This document shows positions 46,001 through 55,730 of a stretch of DNA of 64,000 bases, piece after piece (the stretch's first letter is position 1; each line of letters starts with the position of its first letter). The DNA comes from Heliocidaris erythrogramma (taxonomy: Eukaryota > Echinodermata > Echinoidea > Camarodonta > Echinometridae), in NCBI GenBank assembly GCA_025617745.1, contig CM046862.1:53385097-53449096 (forward strand), read 5' to 3'. A program made the position numbers and the translations under genes. Under the pieces are notes generated by a model, which worked only from the letters and a program-made list of their open reading frames with translations, was not told the DNA's origin and did not search any database.

Positions 46001-47684
46001 GATTTGAGCGAATGTGCGGAATTACTGGTGACTGGCGTGTACATTGAGACGCCGCGGTCTATAGGTCCCGCGGTCTATCGGCCCCGCGGACTATCGGGAT
46101 TCCCCCGTGACTAAGCCTTCGGCGTATCACACGACCAATATCCCCTCAATGAGAAAGCATGATGTAGGCTAGACGAATCTTAAATTATGCTAATCCCGTT
46201 TACATGAATGTAGAATGTTGCTTAAACAGATATTTTTAATTTATTTTTTAGTATTATTTTTTTTATTATTTATTTTTTATTTGTTATTATTATTATTATA
46301 TTTTTTTTATTTTTTTTATTTGTATTTTTTTTTGGGGGGGGGGATTTTACTTTAAACCCTAAATACGCATTAGATAATAGTGGGTGTTCATCTTTTTTAT
46401 ATGACGGTACAAAAATATCTAATTATTTAATTATTTAATGTTTGCTTTACAATCATAACCAGTTCATATAGACAAAGCAGCAGTAGTGCCGATCGAAGGG
46501 AAATGGGCAGTCCCCCCCCCCCCCACACACAACCCTACATCCCCCAACAAAAAAAAATGAATGTGGTTCCTTTAATGAATGTACACGCTACCTCTTTTTG
46601 ATGGAAAAGGTCCAATACACAAACAATCCAGAACTTTTTAAACATAATAATTTATATAATTTATTTAAAAACATTGTTTCTTTCATTTTTTATGACGCTG
46701 TTGTGACTTGACTTTGCGAGAAAAAAATCCTTAAGATCAGACATATTATATTTTCTTCAGATGACCTCATAGCCATGAATAATACAATACAGAATGATAA
46801 CTATGTGCTCTTGCACATAATAGCATCATATTTCGCATTGAATATCACCTCAATGCATTTCAAACTATAATAAGTGATATTTCAAATTATGTTCCTGCTT
46901 TGCCTATGAAAGAATGGTCATGAAATGGACGTGGTATTGTGCAAGAACCTTTGCTTCCACTTTCCAATGATTTAATGATTTTGAAAATAACCTTTAAAAA
47001 AAAACAGCCATACATGATAGTTTTGATTTCATGTGGGTTTTTTTTTACAATCGCGTAGCTAAAAATAAACATTGTTAATTATGTAGTCTAATATATTCAA
47101 AGCGAATGACACATGACAATTTCCAATAAATGTTTTTCCCACATCACATGAAGAATTCCGATTTGTTTTCTTTCAGTGCTTACACACGACATCGCAAGTC
47201 AAGAAGAGGGAATGGAATACCGGATGTGTCAGAAATGCAGAACAATATCACAAATACCACCTCAAGCCCAAGGATGGCTTATCAAAGCTTGATAGTAAAC
47301 CCTTTACACCAAAATGTTAAAACTACTGTCGATCACAGCCCACCTGACGGTGGTCTGCTCCTTGAGTCTTCTCTCGACAACCCTGACTCTGCCAATGACA
47401 ACTTGGCTTATTCTAACCTCGAAGGCCACACCAACTGTGAGACGCCCTCTGCGGAGGAAGAATATGTCCAACAAACTTACAGCGCCAACAGTAAACCGGA
47501 GACAAAAGACGTAGATGCAGATGATTATGTCCCTATGGATAGGATAAGTACGGTATCTCTTAATGCGGAATTCAAAGCAATATTAGGTAATAAAGGGATA
47601 CAGCAAATCACATGTCCCCCACAAGTGAAGTATGAGAACCGTGATGTGTGGAGAAAACGTGATCGGAAATCACATCTCAAATAA
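23548..47684 (+). CDS. Receptor copy 3: WSC-CCP-TM-tail, large introns
   Basis: Exons are 23548-23618, 24171-24419, 25019-25234, 33642-33716, 34396-34480 and 47177-47684, all with GT-AG borders. Domain order matches copy 1. It is the most diverged member: the WSC is four residues shorter, the stalk is longer and Thr-rich (ITMITALILTTMTTDSS), and the tail has extra tyrosine motifs (AYSNLEG, EYVQQTY) besides YQSL, YVPM and YENR. Exon 1 has 71 nt where copy 1 has 70, so joining it to exon 2 shifts the frame. A sequencing error, another first exon or a loss-of-function indel could explain this. Intron 3 (8.4 kb) holds a dead LINE and intron 5 (12.7 kb) holds a 10.8-kb foldback element. Confidence 0.75.
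24171..24419 (+). CDS. Copy 3 exon 2: WSC domain
   Basis: Encodes GTGYVGCYPVGRHWQG and a complete eight-Cys WSC domain (GC, DSC, DHC, AC, FC, YC, SC, VC). Acceptor CAACGTCAG, donor TCA A|GTGAGT, as in copy 1. Confidence 0.88.
25019..25234 (+). CDS. Copy 3 exon 3: Sushi/CCP domain
   Basis: Encodes VCPTLMAPRNGEI and a full four-Cys CCP ending WSGDPPSCLPAG. The CP..L..P.NG start is closer to the CCP consensus than the FCH of copies 1 and 2. Donor GCT G|GTGAGT. Same length (216 nt) as the other copies. Confidence 0.88.
25235..29380 (+). other. Copy 3 intron 3, first part
   Basis: No gene. A LINE-type 3' tail (TTCAATTCAAAAATGGTTTA, minus orientation) may lie at ~25495-25760, and a C-run is at ~26283-26304. 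The rest to 28500 is AT-rich and unrecognised. The part at 28838-29215 is nearly identical to 4922-5325 in copy 1 intron 3. Confidence 0.5.
31005..31330 (-). mobile_element. tRNA-derived SINE inside the LINE
   Basis: On the minus strand it starts with a tRNA-like head (box A TGGTCTAATGG, box B GGGTTCGATTA), then a ~200-bp body, and ends in a long (ATT)n tail written here as (AAT)n at 31005-31050. That is the normal order for a SINE. It splits the LINE RT between fingers and motif A. The 149-residue plus frame across it is not a gene. Confidence 0.75.
31641..31818. mobile_element. Harbinger-type MITE inside LINE RT
   Basis: A 178-bp element with ends AGGGCTGGTCAAAT and TGTGACCAGCTCT, inner arms TCCGATAACGATAACGAAAT / ATTTCGTTATCGATATCGGA-like and GAAGGTACACCCTA / TAGGGTGTACCTTC. 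It is flanked by TTA at 31638-31640 and 31819-31821. Removing it and one TTA rejoins the LINE frame as LKSYLSD. A 3-bp TTA duplication fits PIF/Harbinger elements. Confidence 0.8.
33642..33716 (+). CDS. Copy 3 exon 4: stalk
   Basis: A 75-nt exon, phase 1 on both sides, encoding GTSSNITMITALILTTMTTD and then SSTNT. Longer and more Thr-rich than in copies 1 and 2; possibly O-glycosylated (inference). Confidence 0.75.
34396..34480 (+). CDS. Copy 3 exon 5: transmembrane helix
   Basis: Encodes STMTTRFFIDIIVIIGVSSF then VILLF. The Asp at the outer helix edge is conserved. Donor CT|GTAAGT, phase 2, matching the other copies. Confidence 0.85.
34714..34740 (+). repeat. G-run in copy 3 intron 5
   Basis: A short G-tract broken by a single A. 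It produces a spurious Pro-rich minus frame. No gene. Confidence 0.8.
35285..35293 (+). repeat. Left target duplication of foldback element
   Basis: GTGACTAAG, repeated at 46107-46115 on the far side of the inverted termini. A 9-bp duplication is typical of Mutator-like transposases, which is a hint only. Confidence 0.8.
35931..36397 (-). repeat. 144-bp satellite, left arm (~3.3 monomers)
   Basis: Monomers begin near GCCTGGCGCCCACGGTCCCC and recur at 144-bp spacing (GATCTAATGCC at ~35952, 36096, 36240, 36384). They are the reverse complement of the right-arm array. Each has TGACCTTGACCTTGACC (DR0 in reverse). The array ends exactly at the ATG that opens the gag frame. Confidence 0.9.
36398..36930 (+). 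pseudogene. Ty3/Gypsy Gag, capsid part
   Basis: Begins MSFTTTIQPFLPDP at the satellite edge. It continues with KRWGEWLQSLEYYFAAAEV, shifts frame near 36530 to AQLLHLLESVAQNVYTN, then a stop at ~36707 and DQYASRLRSLRANC. This is the capsid-like region of a Ty3/Gypsy Gag. One frameshift and several stops make it inactive. No LTR precedes it. Confidence 0.75.
36931..37250 (+). pseudogene. Ty3/Gypsy Gag, nucleocapsid part
   Basis: Contains a zinc knuckle CSHCQKLNHFARIC (C-x2-C-x4-H-x4-C), followed by a basic Arg/Asp/Tyr-rich tail (RDRDYRDRDR region). At about 37245 the sequence jumps directly to RNase H, so protease, reverse transcriptase and most of RNase H are deleted. Confidence 0.75.
37246..38588 (+). 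pseudogene. Ty3/Gypsy RNase H end and integrase
   Basis: Starts ADHKPLEVIYNNPKS (RNase H end), then RWSLRLQPYDFVVRYKAGK and the integrase N-terminal GHQGIAKTKQL. A gap near 37740 with a frame change removes the rest of the zinc-binding and early catalytic part. The catalytic core follows with Asp in VDEYSRF, Asp in KSDNGPPF and Glu in GTAERFM. The C-terminal domain (NVGDRILVKRTG, YHDGSQVKRN) reads into the right satellite, which supplies the stop. No LTRs or primer site flank it. It cannot transpose by itself. Confidence 0.8.
38561..43494 (+). repeat. 144-bp satellite, right arm (~35 monomers)
   Basis: GGCATTAGATCGGGGACAGT recurs at mostly 144-bp steps from 38582 to ~43464. Variants such as ATCGCTGACAGTGGG (39304 and 40744) and GCCATTTCTGACCG (39394 and 40834) recur 1440 bp apart, giving a 10-monomer higher-order repeat in part of the array. 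Each monomer includes TGACCTTGA, GGGG, TCAAGGTCAAGGTCA, and a palindromic GGCGCC. Because 144 is a multiple of 3, long spurious frames run through it. Confidence 0.95.
44150..44960 (+). pseudogene. 5'-truncated LINE RT fragment
   Basis: Starts near motif C (HHFADDTSIFFSSNN, ~44180) and continues through a C-terminal part (LINKLKYSLLPKNLITLYHS, ~44545) in shifting frames. Upstream RT and endonuclease are missing, as in incomplete target-primed insertions. Not active. Confidence 0.7.
44970..45185. repeat. Cluster of CACTC/GAGTG motifs
   Basis: At least a dozen CACTC or GAGTG pentamers in alternating orientation within about 215 bp, for example AAAGGGTGAAAAAGCACTC and GGAAAGAGTGAAGCACCACT. They can pair into many small hairpins. 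Not a standard tandem repeat; origin unknown. Confidence 0.6.
46107..46115 (+). repeat. Right target duplication of foldback element
   Basis: GTGACTAAG, identical to 35285-35293. Confidence 0.8.
47177..47684 (+). CDS. Copy 3 exon 6: cytoplasmic tail
   Basis: Encodes LAYTRHRKSRRGNG and ends RKRDRKSHLK, the same exon length as copy 1 (508 nt) after compensating indels. Conserved motifs are AYQSL, DDYVPMD and KYENRDVW. Copy-3-specific LAYSNLEG (pYxN type) and EYVQQTY add tyrosines. The stop codon overlaps AATAAA (CTCAAATAAAGC), a possible early polyadenylation signal not present in copy 1. Confidence 0.87.
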
Positions 47685-49824
47685 AGCATTCTCTCCGTAC
47701 TTGTAACCGCCATGTTCATGACACATGCCCTCTTTGTTTCTTTTTTTTTTTTAGTAGGAAAATTTAACGAAAACTATGCAGAAGGTTAAAGGGGAACTAG
47801 CATCAGGTGTGTTTTGTGATTTTGTGGGTTACTGTATGTGAATGTCAGTGTTCTGTGTGAGCGTGCGCCTTTGTTGTTGTGCCAAGTAGGAGTTAGAGTA
47901 GGTGTTTGTTACCGCCGCGCGAAGCAAGGGCGGTACTAATTTCAGTCGATTCTGTCCCGATATTTGCTTGTTTGCTTGTTTGTTTGTTTTCGTGTTTATT
48001 TTTTTGTTTGTTAGTGCTCTAACGTTAAAATGGTTCTATTTCAGTTCACCAAACTTTCAGCGAATCTTCATTTAAGTAATATGCGGTTTCATATTGAATT
48101 CCACGGGCACAGGTGCATCTGATTTTTTTTAATTATTTTTTTAAAATTAATTTCTTTGATTTTATAGCGCCCTTTACAGCCCTTTATACATGTTATATAC
48201 ACGTACCATCATTGGCCTGTGCATTGCAGTGCACCGCAACATACAGTATCTTTTGAGTTATCGTATCCGCGCGCGCGCAACGATGTGGATCAAAACTACT
48301 TTTGCGAGCTGTACGTAATCTGCATAACAATCGCCGACGGCCGAGAGCTCTATAATTATGGCAATAATGTGTATCAAGGAAACGTGATAGACAGTGACCG
48401 TAAGTGAGACGATAAAAAGGAAGCAAGAACCAAAATCAGATGTTTTCATTTTCTTGGACGCAATGGGTGCAAGAACAGCATGATATGATAAGGTAAGACA
48501 CCTAAAAAAAATTACACAGGTAAAAGTAAAACCTGTGCATTTGTCGCCGTAGACTCTCGTTAGTGTGTAGTCCCACACGCTTTTTTTTTCACAGCCAATC
48601 GTAACGGTGCCCTGAGTGGGCCTAACTTACAGCCGAGTATTCTAGCATAGACAGGAACTGTCTGTTCTGGAGATTTATTTAACAATTTCTGATATTTTTC
48701 GATTCTATCCCCAGTACAGACAGTAGTTTGTTACCTCAGGCCTCAGTAGAGGCTCATGCGAGTGATAACCACTGAGCACTCGGAGCTTTCATTTCAAGGA
48801 TGATTTTTACTTTAGGTCTAGTTCATACAAAATGTGAATTTGTACGGAATGCATTTAGCCTAATAAGTTTATTTTTGAGACGCTGAAAAGGTTTTCATTT
48901 AATGAAAATAATAAAAATGAATACATTACCGAGGTATGACGCTCACGGCTTAGTTAACACCCGATGAAGGTTCCCATCACTCATGGGTAAAAAAGCAAGC
49001 TGATAAAATGCCTTGCCCAAGGACATAAACACCAGACATAGTACAGTTCGACACTCAGATCCAAAGACGAGAACCCCAATCCACTACACCACAGCGCATC
49101 CGCATATCTTGAACTCAATGAAGGTAAACTCGAAGACCTTAAGACTAGTGTTTTCTCAATATTCGGGTATGTTCTTCATGATTTAATTTTTCACAATCAT
49201 GACTTTTGTGTAAGGCGGAGGTGTACGTTCCTTTTCGTGAATGACTGTGACTTTGAAGTGCGTGTGTGTTGTCGTGATCAGTTAGCGTTATAGTCAGTGT
49301 TTTAATTACGTACAAGCACTTTGCATCACCTTATCTAGCGCAGATTATTATGAAATCGTTACATGATGTACAGATTATACGTTTCTTGAAAAGGTTAATA
49401 AGTATACTGTATTATACAATGATTAGCAATGATTTTTGCTAAGATGCTCTGAAGTTATGATCTTTTCAAAGCTTCTGCACATGCGCAATTTTAAAGGCAG
49501 AAGTTTTGATTGTTTGCTTGTATTTCTGCGTTCTAATAACAAATACAATAAATCAAATTGTTTACAGTATTACAAGTAGAAAACCATGTACAATAATATT
49601 ATACAATAAACATAATACAAAGCATACAAACAAGACCTATGTAAATATTTTTTTTTCTCCAATAAACTAGAGAGCTAATTTAGAACGCAGGAGACCGCCA
49701 TCGTGAGCGTTTAGCCTGGAGATGGATGGCGGCCTAGTAAAAAATATTAGGCGACATAACTCTCTTGGTAAAACTGAGTAATCAAGTGGGTGCAGTGCAA
49801 TTACAGGTGTGGGTGCAAATAGTA
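47685..49824. other. Intergenic, downstream of copy 3
   Basis: No gene seen. A GC-richer patch with GCGCGCGCAACG lies near 48270. A SINE remnant is at ~48925-49115. Otherwise AT-rich and without recognised structure. Confidence 0.5.
48925..49115 (-). mobile_element. tRNA-SINE remnant
   Basis: On the minus strand a tRNA-like head (GCGCTGTGGTGTAGTGGATT) is followed by a body with CCTTGGGCAAGGCATTTTAT, a segment seen in several animal SINE families. Box B is degraded. No tail was identified. Confidence 0.5.
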
Positions 49825-50015
49825 TACTATTAATACATGGTTGGGAGTGCGTTGATGCGATCTGGCAACGCAAATGTTTTTATCGTGGTGTACTATACGC
49901 ATGAGGTGCAAGCCGAGTGTGTTTGACACCACGATAAAATTCTGCGTGTTGCCAGATCGCACTAATGCACGAACTCACAACCATGTATTAATAGTTTTAT
50001 TAAACGGGTCGGCAA
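49825..50015. mobile_element. Palindromic MITE, copy B
   Basis: Ends CTATTAATACATGGTTGGG and CACAACCATGTATTAATAG, inner arms TTTTATCGTGGTGT / ACACCACGATAAAA, flanked by AAACGGGTCGG. Same element as 1-192 but inverted. Confidence 0.8.
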
Positions 50016-50109
50016 TATGATTATGAAGTCTATAAAATGGTTACGAACCCCATAGAAACGCCAAGAGTCGCACAATCATGGAGGCTGCCATTTGCTTTCC
50101 TGTATGACA

Positions 50110-51010
50110 TCACAGAAGCGCAGCCAACAAAAGTCATGCGCGTTTCAGTGCGCGCATATAATCCCTGCGCTAAAATGACAATTAAACTACGCGATTTCAT
50201 TGCGTTTTAAGTTTGCACGCGCCAGAGGTACGCATACGCGCCGCTTAGCCGTGGTTTAGAGCCTTTTTGCTGTGTGTTATCACCTTTTATACAACACCTA
50301 CTAAGTTTCTTGCAACCCCATTGGTCAATTCTTCATCACATGACATCCGATAAAAGTACTGTTGAACAGTATCATTCTCCAGGCGTGCAATTCCGTTTGA
50401 TCCATTTGCACCATTGCACGCTGACGTCACTAACGATGTACACAGTATATTGTGACGTAGGTGACATCACCGTGCAATGGAACAAATGGATCAAACGAAA
50501 TTGCGCTCTGACGCCACAATAAACACAAAGCATGGTACGCGCGGCGCAATTTATTTATGTAACACAAAATATGCGCTGCGTACGTACCTAGCTACCTAGA
50601 TAGCTAGCGATTGACGACGCCGCGCGCCGCACCGTCCGGCGCCGAGAGTACATAATTATGTTTTACGTTACGTTTGGCACTCGCTAGGCTGCTACGTATA
50701 GCGTATTACTATTATTATCGTAGACTAACATTAGATCTGATTTGTTCCCCGAGGATTTGTTCTTTGACTTTCATCATGGCAGGACCAAAGTTTGTATTGC
50801 AAATTCATCAAACTGCAGGATTGAATAATTTTTTGTCCGACTCCGATGCTCACAATACTAGCTAGAGAGGTACCGTACCGGTAAGTTTGCGAAGAGCCGT
50901 TTGGAATCCTTTTTTCCAAAATATCAATGTCGTTAGCGGACGAGAATCTAGTAGGCCGACTGGACATAAAGTTACTCTTTCTCAAGAGTACTAATCTTAC
51001 AGGAATCTAA
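50110..51010. promoter_or_regulatory. CpG-rich patch, possible promoter
   Basis: Locally rich in CG (GACGACGCCGCGCGCCGCAC near 50612) in an otherwise AT-rich window. A short open frame, MAGPKFVLQIHQTAG, lies at ~50776, with a GTAAGTTTG donor at ~50881 after a stop. It could be the first exon region of a gene outside the recognised set. Nothing confirms this. Confidence 0.25.
50384..50515. mobile_element. Short hairpin MITE
   Basis: GTTTGATCCATTTG pairs with CAAATGGATCAAAC, and CCATTGCACG with CGTGCAATGG, around a ~30-bp centre. Whole element about 130 bp; no coding content. Confidence 0.7.
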
Positions 51011-51443
51011 CTAAAATATTCAGAACACATCTTCTTCCACAAGCTCCATGCAAAATTTTCATTTCCACGCCACGGACTTTTAGTTTACAACAGATCGACA
51101 GATCTAAGTTTTAACGTTAGCTCTAAGTTAGACCTTTATTAAGTTAGTCCTAAGTTAGATCTAAACTAGTAACTAGTTAGTAGGAAGATACTGAAAGAAA
51201 TTGTTTTCTACTTTGTTTCTGGTTAAATTCGATTCTTATCGTTATGGATTATATTACATGGATCATTCAGCGAGTTAGACTAGAAATATTTGGTGAGTTG
51301 AACGATAAATGTGTGCTGCTTCGTTTAGTGCATGCAGTGCGCGCTGATCATTTTATCGATCGCTGAATCTGGTCGATTTGAACGAGTAAAACTGTTCTTT
51401 AAAAAATGTTTTAAGTCCGTTAACGTCCGAGGTGTTGTATAAA

Positions 51444-51602
51444 AATAGTGAATGGTCTTTATTCGTGCAATGGAACAAGATTTTGCATTCGGTGAAAGAT
51501 GAAACGCTCTATTCAACTCGGCTGCGCCTCGTTGAATAGAGCGTCTCTTATCTTTCACCTCGTGCAAAATCTTGTACCATTGCACTCATGGCCATTCACT
51601 AT
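51444..51602. mobile_element. Hairpin MITE with 30-bp perfect inner arms
   Basis: Nested pairs are AGTGAATGG / CCATTCACT, CGTGCAATGG / CCATTGCAC, AAGATTTTGCA / TGCAAAATCTT, GGTGAAAGAT / ATCTTTCACC and CGCTCTATTCAAC / GTTGAATAGAGCG. Loop TCGGCTGCGCCTC. Non-coding. Confidence 0.75.
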
Positions 51603-51779
51603 TTGTATATTATTTTGCACGGTCACATGGTATTATTTGACCAATCAGGATGGCTACATTCTTGAACCCGTTTTATAATAGATACTTATTTAAAGCGTGG
51701 GCACGTATGATTGTAGTATCTTTCGTTTAAGTGTAGCTTTTAAGGAGTAGATGGTTGAAGAAGATTCTATCTTATCGGG

Positions 51780-54730
51780 AAAATTATTCCAAATGTCCCG
51801 ACCAGAATGTCTTACAGATTGTATGTTATTGATAATTTGGGATTTGTAAGATGGAAATTTCCAGAAATGCGAGTAGGGTAGGAATGAACAGAACTATTAA
51901 ACTTAAACATGTTATCAAAGGATGGTGGAAGTTGATTATTAATGTACTTGAACATTATGACTGTTACTTGGATAGTATTCAAGTCGAAAATTTGTAGTGT
52001 TTTAAGTTTATGGAATAAGGGGTCAGTGTGAGTTAAGAAATGCGATCCGGTACAAAATAATACGTATAGCTCTCTTTTGTAGTTTAAAAATAGAATTTAT
52101 TTTTGTCGAACCACAACTTGCCCATACAATGTTGCAATATGTTATATACGGGAGAACTATCGTATTATATAATAGGAATAAGGTTGCATGGGGTAGAAGA
52201 AACTTTAGCTTGGAAATTATACCAATGCTTTTAGAAATGCGCATTATTACGTGGTGTAGATGGTCATTCCAAGTCAATGTTTCATCTACAATTACTCATT
52301 ATAATTTGTCGAACCACAACTTGCCCATACAATGTTGCAATATGTTATATACGGGAGAACTATCGTATTATATAATAGGAATAAGGTTGCATGGGGTAGA
52401 AGAAACTTTAGCTTGGAAATTATACCAATGCTTTTAAAAATGCACATTATTACGTGGTGTAGATGGTCATTCCAAGTCAATGTTTCATCTATAATTACTC
52501 ACAAAAACTTGGACTTAGTTTTCTTTTCTACTGGCAAATCATCGATTTTAATATATATTGGTGTGTCTGTATTATGAGAATGATGTTTAAAATAGATGAA
52601 ATGAGTCTGTTTATATTAAGAGAAAGTTTATTAACATAAATATAAAAAAAAGAGAAAGTTTATTATACTTAAACCGGTTTGGTACTTTGTTAATTCAAAT
52701 TGGTTAAGGAATTAAGGTCTTTGTGAGAACAAAGACAAAAGACATAACACAAAAGAAAGAACGGAGGATGTATTAATAATATCACTGACATAAAGAAGAA
52801 ATAGTAGTGGGCCTAAGATGGAGCCTTGACGGACACCGCATTGAACTAAAAGGGGATCAGAATCATATCCATTGAATGTAATTGTCTTCTCTTTGTTAAA
52901 TAATCTTTAAACCATAAGAGTGGTTGACCTCGAATTCCATAATGACTGCGTTTGGAAAGTAGGATAGCGTGATTCAGTGTATCGAATGCTTTACTTAAGT
53001 CACAGAATATACCAACAACATGTTCTTTGTTAGCTATGGCACTTGTAATTTTGTCATAAATTAATGTTAGGTCAGTTGAGTAATTTTTCCTGAAACCATA
53101 TTGATTTGAATTGAGTATACTATGTTTGTTGATAATGTACGTAACCTATTTTATACGATTTTTTTTTTCTAAGACTTTGGATATACTTGGAAGTAGGGAA
53201 ATGGGACGATTACTGGGAAATTACTTTTTGAAAATTGGATTGACTTCAGCTATTTTGAATAGATCAGGGAAAACGCCTTGTGATAACCAGTGATGTGATG
53301 TAAAATGTGAGTTAAAGGCTTTGCAAGTGGGTGGATTATTTCTTTTAGAAGAGACATACTTATTTTATCGAAACCATGAGAATTTGAGCTGTTAAGAGAT
53401 TGGGTAATATTAACAATTTCGCTGGGATTTGTTGGGTTTAAAAAACAGATAGACTCTTGATTTTGTTCGGAAAGATCTGTAAAGTGAGCGTTAGGGCTAT
53501 TAATTTTGCTGGCGAGTTCAGGGCCGATATTCGTGAAAAATGAATTTAATGAATTTGCATAAATAACTAGGATCATGTATGTTAGTACGATTAAGTGGGT
53601 GGGGGATCTGTCCTTTATCCCATAACCTCTTTGGTGATTTTCCAGGTTGCATTAGTGTTTGAACTGGCCTTTTTTATTCTATTAGAAAAGTGTAATTTAC
53701 GGGATGTTCGGATCAATTTTGTTAATTTATTGCCATAAGTTTTATATGTCTTTAGGTTAGTGTCAGTTTGATTGCGTAAATGTAATTTATAGAGGCGGTT
53801 GCGTGTTTGTATTGACTTCAATAAACCTTTCGTTATCCAAGCATTCACGGGTTTACTTTGCTTGTTTTAATTTTGCCTAGAGGGAAATTCTTTTCATAAT
53901 AATATTGTAATTTGTTATTAAAATGTTTGTATGCGGTATTGACATCCTTTGCATTGTAGACATCTGCCCGTCCCTCTAAAAGTAAATCCTGTTTCAGTAA
54001 TTCTACAATACGTTTGGATTCAAATGATTTAGGGCAACATAGTTTGCATTCACAAGTTAAAAATATGGGTAGTTGATCGGAAACTTCAGAGCACATTATC
54101 CCCCGATGGTTTTGTTATTATGTACGTTGGAAAAAAAATATTGTCAATTTGAGTTGAAGAATATGAATTGATTCTGGTGGGTTTATTAATAATCGAAATG
54201 AAGCCATATGAATACATTAATTGCATAAAATTGGTTGAATTGCTGTTGTCAGATGAGGGGAGGACGTTGACGGTAAAGTCACCAAGCATAACAATATGTT
54301 TGTTTTCATCGCCTATTTTATGAAGATATAAATCCATTTCATCACGGAATTGTTCAAAATTAGAGTCGGGGTCTATAAATTAAACCTATAATGACATTTT
54401 TGAGATTTGAGCTGTCAATTTAAATAAATAATGATTCTGCTTCTGTTAGTTTAACATCGGAACGGATACTGAATTTTAAGTTTTGAGCAATATAAAAAAC
54501 AACACCGCCCCCTCTTCTTCCTTTCCGGTCTGCCCTAATCAACTTATAATTAGACAAACTGAACATATCTGGATAATTTTGATGTAACCATGTTTCACTT
54601 ATTCCAATGACGGAAAATGCAAAGTTATTTAAGGAGTGTAAAAGGTTGTCAAAATATTCGAAATTTCTGTTCAGACTTTTGGAGTTTATAATTATGTAAA
54701 AGTGAAATATTATTTGGATTTTGAGAAAAT
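51780..54730 (-). pseudogene. LINE (endonuclease + RT), minus strand
   Basis: Read on the minus strand from ~54730. Endonuclease fragments include MLGDFTVNVL (GDF motif) and SDQLPIF at 54337-54060, then a linker (NAWITKGLLKSIQTRNRLYK, 53848-53615), RT fingers (SSNSHGFDKISMSLLK, 53576-53250), motif A (GIFCDLSKAFDTLNH, ~52990) and motif B (GVRQGSILGPLLFLLY, ~52830). Motif C was not found. The C-terminal part (WNDHLHHVIM, YITYCNIVWASCGS) is present twice in tandem at ~52108-52298 and ~52305-52495. Frameshifted; CR1/L2/Jockey-like. Confidence 0.8.
52108..52495. repeat. 193-bp tandem duplication within LINE
   Basis: TGTCGAACCACAACTTGCCC starts each copy; the two differ at a handful of bases. It lies in the RT C-terminal region. 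Confidence 0.85.
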
Positions 54731-55730
54731 GTAAATTATTAAAATTCTATGGGGGGAAGGGGGGGGGTGTAATATTTACTATCGTGTGTATTGTCAAAAC
54801 CAAACATAAATCTGATATTCGATTCCATGCCAATCTTATTTCTGTCTCTGTCTGTTTCTGTGTAATTTCGTTATATTAAAGTTGTTTCCCTTTATTATCT
54901 ACAGTGGCTTATGTGATGAGCCACATCGTACCCATTACTGATAAATTTGTCTTAAATTAGTTAATATTATATAAATTAATAACATTAACATATGAAGTTA
55001 ATACGTATATATAGCAATTTGCTAAAGAGTTCTTAAAATACAAAGAAAAGACCAAATAATTTACAATTTTCTTATTACTTTTTTCCCCTTTTAATAACAA
55101 CGATGTTTAAGAGGCTATATAGAGGGTAAAATTAACCATTGAATTTACCTTGATGCTACTTTAACTTACTGTCTAATGAACCTTGACTTTCTAGGGGGAA
55201 ACAGTACACTATCCAGTTATTCAGAATTTCTGGAATGAAATAAAAGAGAACATTAATAGCTTGATTGTAAGAAAGTGGAACAGGTGAAATTCCTGATTTC
55301 TTTTTATACAGTGATGCATTGGCGCTTTATAGAGAGGAACCAGGCTGTATTATCCTCGGAAGCTTTATTCATTGTAGTAGGGGAGGCTGAGACAGAAGAC
55401 ATGAATTTTCTGTTTACCTAACGATGTAATAAATTTGTGGTTAATATGATATAGGGAAGGGGCATGAAGGAGGGGGCCGCTTGGCCTAATTATCAAATTG
55501 GTAATATGTGCAGTGTGGGTTATGTGTTTATCGGAAAACGGCGTTGAAGAGCGACATACTGGAGCTTTTCGTCCTGCGCTCATCGCGGTATACCGCAAGA
55601 ATGAACAAAAAGCCGAAATCGAACAATATACCCGAAACTAAAGGAACAAAGCACGAGAAATATTAAACAGATTTTGATTTGCTGCCTGAACATAACCTGA
55701 AATTAGGCTTACTGCCAGCCGCTTTTGTAA
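54731..55730. other. Unassigned stretch
   Basis: One kilobase with no gene, RNA or clear repeat recognised, apart from a short G-run near 54760. Confidence 0.5.

Larger units (their letters stand above)
35294..46106. mobile_element. 10.8-kb foldback element with satellite arms
   Basis: The ends are inverted. The left has CCCGATAGACCGCAGGGCC and GATAGACCGCGG; the right, read in reverse, has CCCGATAGTCCGCGGGGCC and two further GATAGACCGCGG-like units. Inside, matching inverted blocks follow: a C/G-run with CTTCCATTGA (35400-35530 / ~43825-43860), an ATTCGATATTCATTTGATAT block with CTAAAGTCGGATTTTTT (35821-35930 / 43495-43596), and 144-bp satellite (35931-36397 / 38561-43494). A deleted Ty3/Gypsy gag-pol is at the centre. 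The right arm also gained a LINE and other sequence. No transposase was seen, so it is non-autonomous. Confidence 0.85.
43495..46106. other. Right outer arm of foldback, with later insertions
   Basis: 43495-43860 mirrors the left arm. The following ~2.2 kb has no counterpart on the left: a 5'-truncated LINE (44150-44960), a CACTC/GAGTG motif block (44970-45185), and AT-rich unrecognised sequence to ~46040. The terminal repeat is at ~46045-46106. Confidence 0.65.

Noticed and set aside
48193..48578. Overlapping frames near the CpG patch at 48.3 kb
   Set aside because: Several frames on both strands are of similar length, with no domain and no splice context.
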